Shown here: positions 25,175 to 35,879 of the stretch, one piece after another
How positions within the stretch are numbered: the first letter of the stretch is position 1
Layout: every line of letters starts with the position of its first letter
Source of the DNA: Metallyticus violacea
Lineage: Eukaryota; Arthropoda; Insecta; Mantodea; Metallyticidae
NCBI GenBank assembly: GCA_030762175.1
Contig: CM060833.1
Span: forward strand, 7,381,001-7,445,000
Direction: 5' to 3'
Length of the DNA: 64,000 bases
Translations under genes and position numbers: made by a program
The notes under the pieces: generated by a model
Told to the model about the DNA's origin: nothing
What the model saw: the letters and a program-made list of their open reading frames with translations, nothing else
Databases searched by the model: none

Positions 25175-25639
25175 GTAGGTAGGCTCTGTGGAGATTTGAA
25201 GACATTTATCAAAACTCTTTCCATGGCTATAACCGCAATTTCGCTAACGCACACGAAAACTAAATGCGCAGTGAGCGAGGGTTCCCTTCATATTGCAGTG
25301 TTTTCCCCTTGTGGTGCAAGGTTAGCCTAACTTCAGCTATAGAATATCATGGTGTTTGTTTTCCGACCGGGTAGAAGGTTACGACCGCAATGTTGGGGTT
25401 CCATTCTACTTCTCGGGTTCCAGGGAAGTTTCTATCCTGCGGTGCACCGGCGGTTTCCAGTGGCGTAGATTACCTTCCTGGAGCCTCTATGTCGTGCAAT
25501 CGAGATGAAAACTTTGTGGCAAGTGATTTCACCCTTGGAAACAGAGAAGAGTTTCATTGCTCTCCATCTAATATAAGTAATGGTGCTAATACGAGTAAAA
25601 ATCGGCCGTGTACGAGGGTCACTAGATAAGTATTAAGAC

Positions 25640-26660
25640 AACAAATAATGAATTCACTTAGAAACGTTTTGTTTATCCCAGTTTCTCAAAGTATTCCCCC
25701 TGGCACTGTATGCAGCGTCCCATTCTCTAGAAGCATCCACGCCGCTCAAGTTTCCGATACTGCAGATAACTCCTCGTATGCTGCAACCGCTTCTTGGGGG
25801 GGGGGGGGGGGGCTAGAAAATCGGTGACCTTGAAGTCAGTTCTTCACAGTAGGGAACAGGAAGAAATCGCATGGTGCCAGGTCGGGACTATAGAATGGAT
25901 GAGACATTAGTTTCGCCTCGGTTCCTTGCAGAAACTCATTGTTACACTAGCGGTGTGAGCTGATGCATTATCATGGTACAACAAAATGTCCTTAGTCCTG
26001 TCTTTGGACGCGTTCTTGGATTTTCTGAAACATTTTCGGAAGGCAAACTTCTGTATACCGTTTTGTAGCAACAGTTCTCTGATTTTCGAGCACAATGGTT
26101 GCCACGTGATCACTTGTGGAGAAGAAATAGGGGACCATTTTCTTTCTTACACTCCTTAGCCTCTTTTGACGGATGGTTGGTCATCAGAGAAAACCCAAAT
26201 AGAGGACTGGCGTTTTGTTTCTGGATCAAACTGATAGATCCATGTTTCGTCATCCATAACAATATCTGAAACACGGCGAGACTTTTCATAGTTTAAACTT
26301 TGCAACACTTCTTGGCACCGTTCCACCTTGTGGAGTTTCTGATTCAGACAAATTGTGCGGCATTCATATTGAAGACTTTTTTTTTCCCCATGAAGGTGCT
26401 CATGAAGGCTGGTTGAAACTCGGCGAACTAATCGCTAATGCCAGTTCAAAGTTCTTGTAGGCCAGTCTTGAATCTTCCCTGATCATTGTTTCCACAAATA
26501 TGACGTTCTCAGTCACTACTGTTGTAGATCTGCCAATTTTCCCTTTATCTTTAAGAGATTGCCGCCCCCTCTTAAATTCTTCAACGGGCAGAAGCGAAGG
26601 GACGGAAAAAAAAAAACCTCGAAAGCGCCCCTCAAACGCTAAAGTGACTGCGTTTCATTT
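25640..26660 (-). pseudogene. Mariner-like transposase relic
   Basis: The minus strand has IVMDDETWIYQFDPETKRQS (first catalytic Asp) near 26200-26260, and KDILLYHDNASAHTASVTMS (second) near 25930-26000. HPFYSPDLAPCDFFLF-like sequence (third, frameshifted) and a C-terminal tail follow near 25640. A G-run of about 16 lies at 25797-25812. Confidence 0.72.
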
Positions 26661-27079
26661 AAGTCACATTTGAAACCGTACAAGATCATCGCATGAAATG
26701 CTCTCTCTGAATCTCCATTGCCCTTACAAGAACGTCCACACTTTCCAGACTTAAAACATAAAATGCAGGAAAAATGAACAAAACAACAGAGCCTACGTGC
26801 TACTATGACAATACAAATGACTCAACAATTGCGATCCAGCAACAATGCCTTTTCTGAGGATGCCCTTAATGTTTATCTATGACGCGTTTTTTCGCTGAGC
26901 CAAAATTTAATTGGAGATACAGAGAATACCAAAACTAATTAGTAATATATTTTCCTACATTTTATATACGAGAGCTAGTGAATAAAGACTGAAAAAAAAA
27001 AAAAAAACATTTTTTTCCTCATCACACAGTGCGAATAAGGCGAGGAATAACATTTTCATGAGAAGAGCAGATCTTATGA
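26661..27079. other. No recognisable feature
   Basis: Spacer with an A-run at 26992-27007. Confidence 0.4.
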
Positions 27080-27520
27080 AATTGGTGGAAAAAATTAGAA
27101 GCGCGTATGCGCATGCGTCTTAATACAGAACATCAGCAAAGAGCAAGTATTTGCCAGTTGGCTGGTGATATGGAATGGCTTCATAAGAGCAGAACGCTGC
27201 TCTGAAATTTTGCTTCCGTCTGCAGAAATATGGTGTGGAAGCGAACGCGATGTTACAGCAAGCAAATGGCGGTGATGTACTGTCACAATCAACTGCACTT
27301 CGACAATGCAGGGCGGTCCAGGTGTTCCAACCGCTGCAGTAAACGAGATCACGATTATCGACGAATAACAGTAGATAGAATGGCAGACATGTTACAATCT
27401 CCCATACTAGTGTGTAGCACAAACACTTATACATTAAACGCCAGGAGAGTGTCAAGATTACCGACAGCTAAACAGAAGTTGGACCAAGTGCATACATTCG
27501 AAAAGGACCGTGCCATCTTG
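27080..27520 (+). pseudogene. Mariner-like transposase N-terminal relic
   Basis: The plus strand reads TEHQQRASICQLA at the start, then HDYRRITVDRMADMLQS and ARRVSRLPTAKQK (from RVCARWVPR-type sequence). It lacks all catalytic blocks. The N-terminal part is homologous to the foldback copy at 44757-45110. Confidence 0.6.
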
Positions 27521-27714
27521 ACCCTGCCTAACGTACTTCGTAAAAAATCATCCTGTTTATATGTTGACTAGTTCTGTAACTATCTGCCAACACAAACATT
27601 TTTCTAGTCCATTGCTGAAGAAATCTGCTAATTTGGAGTTAGAGAAATTGTCAAGCCAAGTTTAAAGGGAATTTTTGTTAGCAAAGTAGCTTCCTGGAAG
27701 GTTGTTGTGAAATC

Positions 27715-28000
27715 CAAAATTTAAAAATTACTCTATTGGCACGAATATTTATTTTTTCGCAACAAAATTCGGTATATACCATTTAAATAAAATAAGAAAA
27801 ATAAACGATGAAAATTACGGAAGTTGGACCGTTGGGAGTAGGGAATATACCTGAAAACCGAAATTTAAAAAGCTCTCTATCGTTCAATTTTCTCTCAGTT
27901 GAAAAAAAAAACTCATTAATTAAACTTATTATTTATAATGATGCATATGTTTTATTTTTAACAAAAGCACTGTCGTGAAGATAACTGAAATATTGATCTA
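27715..28000 (+). repeat. ~145-bp repeat, partial third copy of the foldback arm
   Basis: One and a half units plus the adjoining unique segment (ACTGTCGTGAAGATAACTGAAATATTGATCTA), in the left-arm orientation. The arm's inner terminus (CTGAGGAATTCGCTTAGTTTACGCAG) reappears at 29577-29605, after the mariner. Confidence 0.6.
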
Positions 28001-28259
28001 TTACTACCACGTTCACATTATACCCTGCCGGTGTTAAAGGAGGCGACAAGCATTTGATATGACAGTTACTCCATATCAAAACAATAACACTGATAACTCT
28101 CCTGCACCTCTACGTTGGTCTGCTATTAAATCCTAGACTGTTATTGGCTGAAGCTAAAATATTATTGGTGCGGTAGGACGGAGTGTTTTGAAATGTGGGC
28201 TCTTGGTAGTAGATAGACGAGTCGCTGCTTTCTCCCAATTTCCGCACACTCGGTATGTA

Positions 28260-29524
28260 CGAGGGGAGGTCCATAAGTTTCCAGCCTCGCCGATAAGGAT
28301 TAACGCCTTCACAAAACCCTTAACTGGTGTCATACCTTATTGTTGAGTAAATAATTGCAGCTGTAACTTCCACTCCGCTCTGTTCAGTTGTTCAGATATA
28401 GTTGAATAAAGAAGGCTGTGTGTAGAAGATTGTGACATGTTCAGAATGGAGTATCGAGCTGTTATTAAGTTCTTCACAAAAGAAGGACTTACTCCAAATG
28501 AAATTAAACAGCGATTGGATGGTGTATATGGGGAAGCACCCCCCTCATATTCTACCGTAAAAGAATGGACCAAACTTTTTCGAATGGGTCGAGAAAGCAT
28601 TGAAGACGAAGAGCGTGCAGGTCGGCCCTTGGAGGTGCTCACTCCTGAAAATTATGGAAGACCGGCGGCTCAAAGTTACAGAAATAGCAGCAAGGTTGGA
28701 CATTTCTAAAACAACAGTCCTTTGAATTATTCATGAACATTTAAACATGAATAAGGTTAGAGCAAGATGGGTGCCTAGACTTCTTTCCTCAGTCCAAAAG
28801 CAGCAACGAGCCACCTGTTGTCAGGCATTTTTGAAGCTCTGCCGTGGCAACGACAGAGAAGTTCTGCAAACCATTGTTACAGGAGATGAAACTATGGTCC
28901 TCTACTATGATCCCTTGTCCGAAAGAGAATCAATGAAGTGGCGTAAACCTGGCGAAGCACCGCCTATAAAGGCTAAGGTCACTGAGTCAACCAAGAAAAG
29001 CATGGCCACAATCTTTTGGAACTGTGAAGGAATAATCTTCAATGACTTCAAGGAGAGGAAGACCACAGTAAATGGGGAGTACTATGCTGGTCTACTGTAC
29101 AGACTACGTGCTTCTATCAAAGAGAAAAGGCGAGGAAAACTGAGTGGTGCTGTGCGCCTTCTTCACGACAAGCGCCTGTGCATACAGTTCTTGTTGCAAA
29201 GGAAGCTGTGAAGAAATGTGGCTTCAAGGAGACGGACCATCCGTCATACAGCCCAGATCTAACTTCCAGTGACTATTTCCTCTACTCTAAACTCAAGGAG
29301 GACCTTCGGGGAAGGAAATTTATGTCTGACAAAGAACTGATGGATGATGTTTATGTCCATTTTGCAGGCAAGACTTTTGAATATTTGGAGGGGGGTGAAA
29401 TGTTAATTTTAAGATGTGAGAAGTGTATTGCAATAAAGCGTAACTAAATTGAAAAGTGAAATATAGTTTTTGTCTTTATCATACCTAGAAATGGTTAGGC
29501 CGGAAACTTATGGACCTACCCTCA
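28260..29524 (+). mobile_element. Mariner (DD34D), complete ends with TA duplication, transposase frameshifted
   Basis: TIRs start CGAGGGGAGGTCCATAAGTTTCC and end with the complement of TATGAGGGTAGGTCC; TA flanks both ends (28258-28259, 29525-29526). The transposase starts at 28437 (MFRMEYRAVIKFFTKEG). The HTH ends in EDEERAGRPLE; RARWVPR near 28760, VTGDET (first Asp) near 28880, LLHD (second) near 29160 and SSDYFLYSKL (third) near 29270 follow. Three lesions are seen: an extra base near 28645, an in-frame TGA at 28723-28725 (a likely CGA transition), and a lost base near 29168. This is the best preserved mariner in the window. Confidence 0.92.
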
Positions 29525-29819
29525 TAACTTCTCTACTCTAGCACTCTATAATGACGTTCACAATTTTCTACTTACTGAGGAATTCGCTTAGTTTACGCAG
29601 TTCCTGTGTGATAATTGATAAAAAAAAACATTACTGTAATACTGCTAATAAAGGCTAGCCGTGTATCAGCCGATTTATCTACATATGTCTATCCCCAAAG
29701 ATGCCCCAATCTCGGGGTAGATGATTGGATTATCTCCTTTAATAGCGTCGATATTTCCGTCACTATTCCTGTAGCAGGTCAAACCTCACGAAAATCGTTG
29801 CCGGTATGCCGGTTGTCTA

Positions 29820-30060
29820 CCTTTGAATTCCGCAAACCAGTCACATGGTGGTGCCTTATCTCTATAAGAATTTATCATATTATTATCGACTTACATCCAT
29901 TCATTTGATAGGCTAATTTCACAAATATCTAGAACGTTTGATTGGAAAATATTTTTGTATCTCTAAACAGCAATTGTCTTAGAAACGGAACTTGTTTATT
30001 ATTTAACAAAAGACAATCTATTAAACTGCCATACGTATCAGTATGTAAAAATGCAGTGTA
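29820..30060 (+). repeat. Second copy of the dispersed repeat seen at 9100-9370
   Basis: Starts TTTGAATTCCGCAAACCA and keeps ATTGTCTTAGAAACG...AAAAGACAAT over the same 45 bp. Confidence 0.6.
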
Positions 30061-30599
30061 ACCTGCATTAGGGGCTTTATTATTAATGTTTTATCGCGCG
30101 GAAAGAAAACTACGATGAGTTTATCTTAGTTAGATAACTGATAAAGCCGTAACGGTTGCTTTATGATGCACTGCATAGCTTGGTAACGTTCACCTCTGCT
30201 TAGCAGAGGTCGCTGACACTTTCCTTCCGCTACAGAGAAAACAAAGAAGGGAATATACCTAGAGCAGCTGTACTTCGCAATGGGACCACTCTCCAGAAAC
30301 GTCACTTTCGGAGGTCACACAGTGTCGAAACCTACGCACATTTCAAGCTAGCCCCCTCTCGTGTATTTTACTGTTGGTCATCTGATGTTAACACACAATT
30401 ATAAGCAGGTTTCAACTTCAAGACTTGTCGAACAATGCAAAAATTAGAGCTGGGAGCTAGTAAACCATTTTAGTATTGTTATGGAAAGCGTTCATACGAA
30501 ATAAAAAAGTTTATTCGTATATTCTGTCATGCATTATTAAATAAATGTTTGTACAGAATGGTAAAGCAAGCCGAGTATTTTTAAAATTATTTTTCAAAA
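30061..30599. other. No recognisable feature
   Basis: Unassigned spacer. Confidence 0.4.
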
Positions 30600-31140
30600 T
30601 AGTCACCTTGTAAATCAACACATTTAGTCCAACGACTTTCCAACGTTTTTAATACCCTCAATAAAATAAGATTTGTCCAACTGTGTCTGCGTCAGCTTCA
30701 ACCCAATCGTTTGATGTGAGTCTTCGTCCACCCAGCCAGTTCTTCAGGTTTGGGAACAAAAAGAAATCGCCGGGAGCCAAATCCGATGAATACGGTGGAT
30801 GTGGAAGCACTTGCAAGAGAAGGTTATACAGTTTTGCAACAACAATCCCAGACATATATGGCGGTGCATTATCGTGGTGACAAAGACTTTTCTTTTTTCG
30901 CAAGGTATGCACATTTAGCCTGAATAGCATCCTTCAGTTGATCTATTAGTGAAGCGTAATACTCCCCGGTGATGGTTCTGTCCTTCTGGAGGTAGTCTAC
31001 GAGCACCGCACCATGAGAATCCCGGAAAACCGTAGCCATGACTTTTACTGGAGATGGAATCGTTTTTGCTTTCTTCGGTGCACTTTCACCTGTTGTCACT
31101 CACTGTTTGGACTGCTCCTTCGCCTCTAGCGTGTAGCGAT
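30600..31140 (-). pseudogene. Mariner 3' half
   Basis: The minus strand begins at WIHRYTLEAKEQSKQ with TGA where a Trp is expected. It continues SAPKKAKTIPSPVKVMATVF, TGEYYASLIDQLKDAI, HHDNAPPY and SDLAPGDFFLFPNLKNWLGG; 34 residues separate the second and third Asp. The 5' part including the first Asp is missing. Confidence 0.75.
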
Positions 31141-31344
31141 GAATCCAATGTTAACACTAGTTTGTTTACACGAGCATCCCAAACAAGTGACTACACTTAT
31201 GCGCTGAAACTTTACAGCGCGCCAAACAACTATCATAGAAATTTGGCCATCCTCACGACATCTGTAAGTCAGTCCGAGAACTTTTAGAATACTCCTTGTA
31301 AGTCTGTAGTAATGAATGAAATGAACTAATAATGACGCAAATGA

Positions 31345-31530
31345 GCTCTAAGTTCTTGGCGCCTTTTAAAGCTATCTGGCATTCACCTTCTCAGTGTAAG
31401 GAAGAACTTCGAGAAAACTTTAACCTGACAACTTGACCGGGAATCTAACCCAGGACCTCCGGTTCCAACGGGGCTTTAGTTGGGCCGTTCTCATGTCAGT
31501 ATCGATATACCGGGTCGCTGAAACTTTGCA
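31345..31530 (-). mobile_element. SINE-like element of a third type
   Basis: The minus strand contains GGAGGTCCTGGGTTAGATTCCCGGTCAAG, a degenerate B box in tRNA-like context, and then a body ending near GGCGCCAAGAACTT. No second copy is seen here, so family status is inferred from the tRNA-like head. Confidence 0.45.
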
Positions 31531-32263
31531 CTTGAGAGCTACCTTTTCAGTTGGCAATCCTACATATTAACACATGAGAAATGATATTCGCTGCACCTTC
31601 TGAACCAATTACGAAGTAGCATAATCAATTGGTCGGTCGATCGGTCAGTCATTCATGAATTCGTGACGCAGAAATCTCTCATTTAATTAGTTTTAGAGTA
31701 TTGATATAACAAACAAATAATTAACAGTGGCAAAGCGTGGACGTTTGTATTACGTAGGCTGAATCACGAGAGGTCGAAATTAGTGGAACATTTATTTATG
31801 TTAAATATACCACGAAATGGCTATATACTCGTAATATTACCATTTGTTCAAAATGACGGCATTGTGACTGACAATAATATAAGTGATTATTGCACAATTA
31901 CATGCAATACTAAAAAAAAAAAAAAAAATGTCATGTTCCATAATTAACTCTTAAATTTGTTTGTAATACAAGCTCAAATTTCTTGTTTTTTTTTTTTCCC
32001 CCCTTCTTCTTAAGGCATATACTCAAACCTCTCTTAAAATGAATTCTTGATATTTCACTGAACGTTTCACCATCCCTTGCTCTAAAACCCTATAATAGTA
32101 CGATACCGCTACAGTCGACAATTTACGAAGAAATGGAGGGAAAAAGTTATAGGTACATGAAGAGTTACCAACCTATCATACGGAAGTGGTCCCGCATTAA
32201 TCAAAATAATATTGAAGAAGTTTAAGAATGAGTTTTACAAATAATAAGTTATAGTATGTGTCA
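31531..32263. other. Intergenic spacer beyond the gene 3' end
   Basis: CpG-containing DNA with an A-run at 31912-31928 and a T-run at 31985-31997. No gene seen. Confidence 0.45.
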
Positions 32264-32269
32264 TTTATT
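32264..32269 (-). terminator. Candidate polyadenylation signal AATAAA
   Basis: AATAAA on the minus strand, about 180 bp downstream of the proposed stop codon at 32446. It is the natural end of the transcription unit that starts beyond 63.94 kb. AATAAA is common in AT-rich DNA, so the weight comes from its position. Confidence 0.45.
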
Positions 32270-32445
32270 GTTAAAACAAAATAATTATTAAAATAATTTC
32301 ATAATTTCACATTACCTCAGCATAACTAAAAATAGCAAAATACTATATATTAAAATATGATGGCCAAGAGGTTCTACAAAATTCCAGAAGAGTGCAATCT
32401 AAGCAACTGGGCCGAGCCCAAGGCTAGCGTATACAATAATGAAAA

Positions 32446-32515
32446 TTACCATGTAACCCCGTCTTCAACTCTCCCTGAAGTTACATTACTAGGTGCAACC
32501 TTAATGGCAGCTTCG
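32446..32515 (-). CDS. Probable terminal exon of the same gene
   Basis: A 70-bp coding segment on the minus strand. The AG at 32517-32516 is the acceptor. The first base C completes the GG codon left by the 35149-35268 exon (Gly), and the frame then runs 22 codons (EAAIKVAPSNVTSGRVEDG...) to TGG TAA. The polypyrimidine tract is poor, and a nearby alternative AG would give a shorter reading. Support comes from the phase match, an AATAAA about 180 bp downstream, and the change in CpG density at the same place. The five exons together total 2250 coding bases, exactly 750 codons with the stop. Confidence 0.55.
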
Positions 32516-32639
32516 CTCTTGAATATAGATGTTAAATTATTTAATAAATTACTCAATGTGCACATTCTATTTATTTACTCATATTAAAAATATTCTGAGT
32601 AAATGACTTGAAATAAATTCACACTACAGTCCTTCTGAG

Positions 32640-32990
32640 TCTGAAAAAGAACAGCAAAATACCCAATAAAAACTTAAAAGGAAAAGCATATGAAGATCTA
32701 AAGACTTTCAAACATTTTTAATTTAAACCAAGAAAAACTGTAGTTTCCAAATTTTACTTTTGGGCATGAATGCTTGTCAGAACATCTTTTCAGGACGAAA
32801 TGAATCAAGGACAACCATTGCCCACTGTGTATGGATGTGAAAGCTATCTTAAACAAAGAATATCTATGAAATGCAACTTGATAGCAACAAACAAATGAAA
32901 AATGATTGAGAAGTTCCTTATTGGGAAGCTAGGGAAAAGATTATAAATATCAGCATCCCAAATGGCCACTAGCAACCAACCATCAATCAA
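32640..32990 (+). mobile_element. LINE 3' fragment (same RNase H family)
   Basis: Matches 50770-51085 from the Lys-rich region onward (GGAAAAGCATATGAAGATCTAAAGAC) and ends in the same tail, followed by CCACTAGCAACCAACC as at 40443. Frame is broken. Confidence 0.55.
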
Positions 32991-33502
32991 TCTTTTTGGA
33001 GAGCATCTTTGATGTGGTAGCTGTGGTTTTTGTACATGAAGAGATTGGACACTTTTTATGAATTCTTACAAAATGTGTAATAAGGGATCTGATACATGAG
33101 AGGGTATCTACCAGCATTGAACCATAAAATATGCTTCATGAAAACTCAGTGCTTTCTTCTGTAGTATTGTGTTAACTGCTTCAATGTGACAAATTTTTCA
33201 CAATAGAAATACAACTTATATGAGTGCATTTGAAGATGGAAACTATTTGCTTTAAACCAACATCTAATGGGTCTGTCCTTGTGGGTTCTTCAAGAAATTG
33301 AATCAATTGCTAATAATTGGAATGAAATGATGACAATGATAAGAAGCAAATTGCCCAACTAGTCAAAAATAATAACCTTGTAACTGTTTGAATAATGAAC
33401 ACCTTTTAGGCAAATTCCTCACAAATAAATTTACATCTTTTAAAATTTAGCTGTTCATTTGCTAAATTAAATATATGTTGACTATATCATCACCCTTTTT
33501 TT

Positions 33503-33546
33503 TAAATATTGAGCGGGGGGCTCAGTCCCCCCTGCAAATATTTTGG
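33503..33546 (+). repeat. Perfect-stem hairpin
   Basis: AAATATT, then GGGGGG, CTCAGT, CCCCCC, TGC and AAATATTT. The nested G6/C6 and AAATATT stems make a strong hairpin in AT-rich sequence, like the tip of a DNA transposon or a LINE 3' hairpin. Confidence 0.6.
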
Positions 33547-33716
33547 GCCTGTATAATTCACACCTATGCTGCAAAGAAAACAATTTAAGTCTTGTATGGT
33601 ATCATTACGATACCACCTCAAAATCTGGACTGACAAGGGACATATCCAAGTTTGAATATTTTAAAATAGGTGAAACGTGTCTCGCCTTATTAACTTATAG
33701 GTATGAATGAATAGTG

Positions 33717-33982
33717 TTAACGCCGATTTTTGCTACAGAGGCACCACAGGCGATGGACACTGATGATACATGAGATGAAATAATATATTGGGAAAGGATT
33801 CATTTTTAATGAAGGTATCGTTCCAGGCCTAAGTTTAGGGTACCTGCCCGGCATTTGCCATTTATGAGGACTGAGGAAAACCTGGAAAAAACCTCAGTCA
33901 GGGAGGACAGTCTGGCGATTCGAACCCCAGACCTCCAGCTCACAAGTCCGTGCCTTAACTACCTCGGCCACCTGTGGCGGTA
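33717..33982 (-). mobile_element. SINE family B
   Basis: Full-length minus-strand copy with head near 33982 (CCGCCACAGGTGGCCGAGG) and B box GGTTCGAATCG. CpGs are partly preserved. It lies in the intron between the 35149-35268 and 32446-32515 exons. Confidence 0.78.
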
Positions 33983-35148
33983 GCTTATCGGTGCTTAGTC
34001 TTGTGGTGATAGTCTTTCCCATGTCAAGTTAACAGTCCTGCACTTCCATCTGGTTGAAAATATGTGCTAAAGTTATTTTATATGTTTTAACCTTAACAAT
34101 TTAGTAGTTCTTTGCACAGAGCAATAAGAAAGGCCTGAGTGTTGTAATAAACATCTAAGTGATTTCGACAAGCCATGTATTATTTCCTTGAAAGAACCTT
34201 GTGCTGGCTGTTAGATTTCTTAGACTGAACATTACCTTGGCCTGAAATTTACTATAAATATATTGTACAGCAGAAAACATATATAGAACCATAATTCACT
34301 TTGCATTTAAATAAAGAATAAAACACAACACTCATAATATTTGAACTGAACTCAACCACTATTAGACTCACACTGACAGCCGATGTTAGTATAACCTTAT
34401 TCCAGTTATTGGTGGGAAATATGTGCACATGTTCTGTGGAAAAACACCACAAGTTGGTTCATTAGATTGTTTCATACAACTAACCAAAACATTAACAAAA
34501 ATCTATTATATCATATTTCAGCATGAATTCTTTATTGGTTGATTTGACATGGATTTACCCTAATGTTATTATTTTGAAACCCTGTTCTATCACTAGCCCT
34601 AGCTGCAGCTCACCTGGTTAGCCCCATAGTCCAGCCTTATATATAATAAATTTGTGTTTATCAACTTTTCATTTCATTGATCAAGAGCATATATAAAATT
34701 TTGCAAAAACTCCCAATTTCCATCACTTTAAGCTCAGGCAATAATCAGCTTTTGACTATATTATGTTAGAAGATGAAGACAACAAGGTTGATATGTAATC
34801 ACAAAAACTGGAATTTAAAAAATTTGAGCATTTATTGATGTTTTAAAAAAATGCTCCTTATTTATAAACATGGCACTTGCAAATGAATTATGGTACATCT
34901 TTAGAATCCACTGCAGCTGAAATTACCTGGCTTGTCGCCTTGGGAACAATATCGAAAAATCTAATTCAGCGAATTTGATTAAAAATCTGTGAAAAATAAT
35001 AATGTGGCACTAGACATCACACAGGAGAGGTTTAACAATAAACTAGCAACTTTAGAAATGGTAAGGTCCTTTAGAAGGGAAGAAGAAAATGAAATCTTGT
35101 GTTTTCTACACATAAACACAGCACAACACACAAACGATCATCACTTAC
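33983..35148. other. Intron sequence, nothing further recognised
   Basis: CpG-poor AT-rich intron between the last two exons. Confidence 0.4.
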
Positions 35149-35268
35149 CCCTGGGTGCCAAGCAAAAAGGACCATTCCTTCATAACATCATTTGATTGTG
35201 CTTCCAACTCTGATATTAATGTTGCTTCATCTAGCTGGTGTAATGCCCCACTTGAATTGTTTATGCGT
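35149..35268 (-). CDS. Internal exon of the same gene, after an ~18.4-kb intron
   Basis: A 120-bp open segment on the minus strand bounded by TTTTGCCTACAG and GTAAGT. It enters with one base and leaves two (GG), so it joins the 53664-53838 exon without a frameshift. It encodes about 39 residues with an amphipathic stretch (LHQLDEATLISELEAQ) and no stop. It stands out from its flanks, which are AT-rich and full of stops. An extra exon between this one and the previous one cannot be excluded. Confidence 0.75.
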
Positions 35269-35879
35269 CTGTAGGCAAAACACAATCTAATGGTAACTTA
35301 AAACAAAAAATTTATTAGGATTACACTAGAGACAATTTTGACAAAACGATGCTTAAGAAAAGAGTCCAACCCCAACAGACACAAAAACATAAGGGAATGA
35401 AGGCTAATACAATGAATTTTGTCTGCTGTTTTCTCACAACACTGAAAACTTTATTTTCGGTTCGAGAGTTGCTTAATACTGCAAACACAACCTTACATAA
35501 TGCTTATACTTCACCTGTCCAGATGCAATTTTAGAATACCAGTACCCATCTATTCTAGGTTATTTAAAATATACAGCATAACATTCAAATTTTTCTTGAA
35601 AATATCAGCAAATTTGATTTTATGTATTAATTGGTGTTTTGCATATAATGTTAGTAATGCATATATTTTTTATAACCAATGAACAATTTTCGCATGAATT
35701 TAACAAAAATGTTAACAATCAATTAACATTTTATTTCTTTCATTACCATTATGGTAAATTTTGATGCCGAAACATCTGCATTTATCTTTAAATCTTTACT
35801 CCTAAAGTGGAGAAAACACATATTCATATGAACCTATAATCTTGACGCTATTAACAGCAAAGTGCTAAAATATACATGT

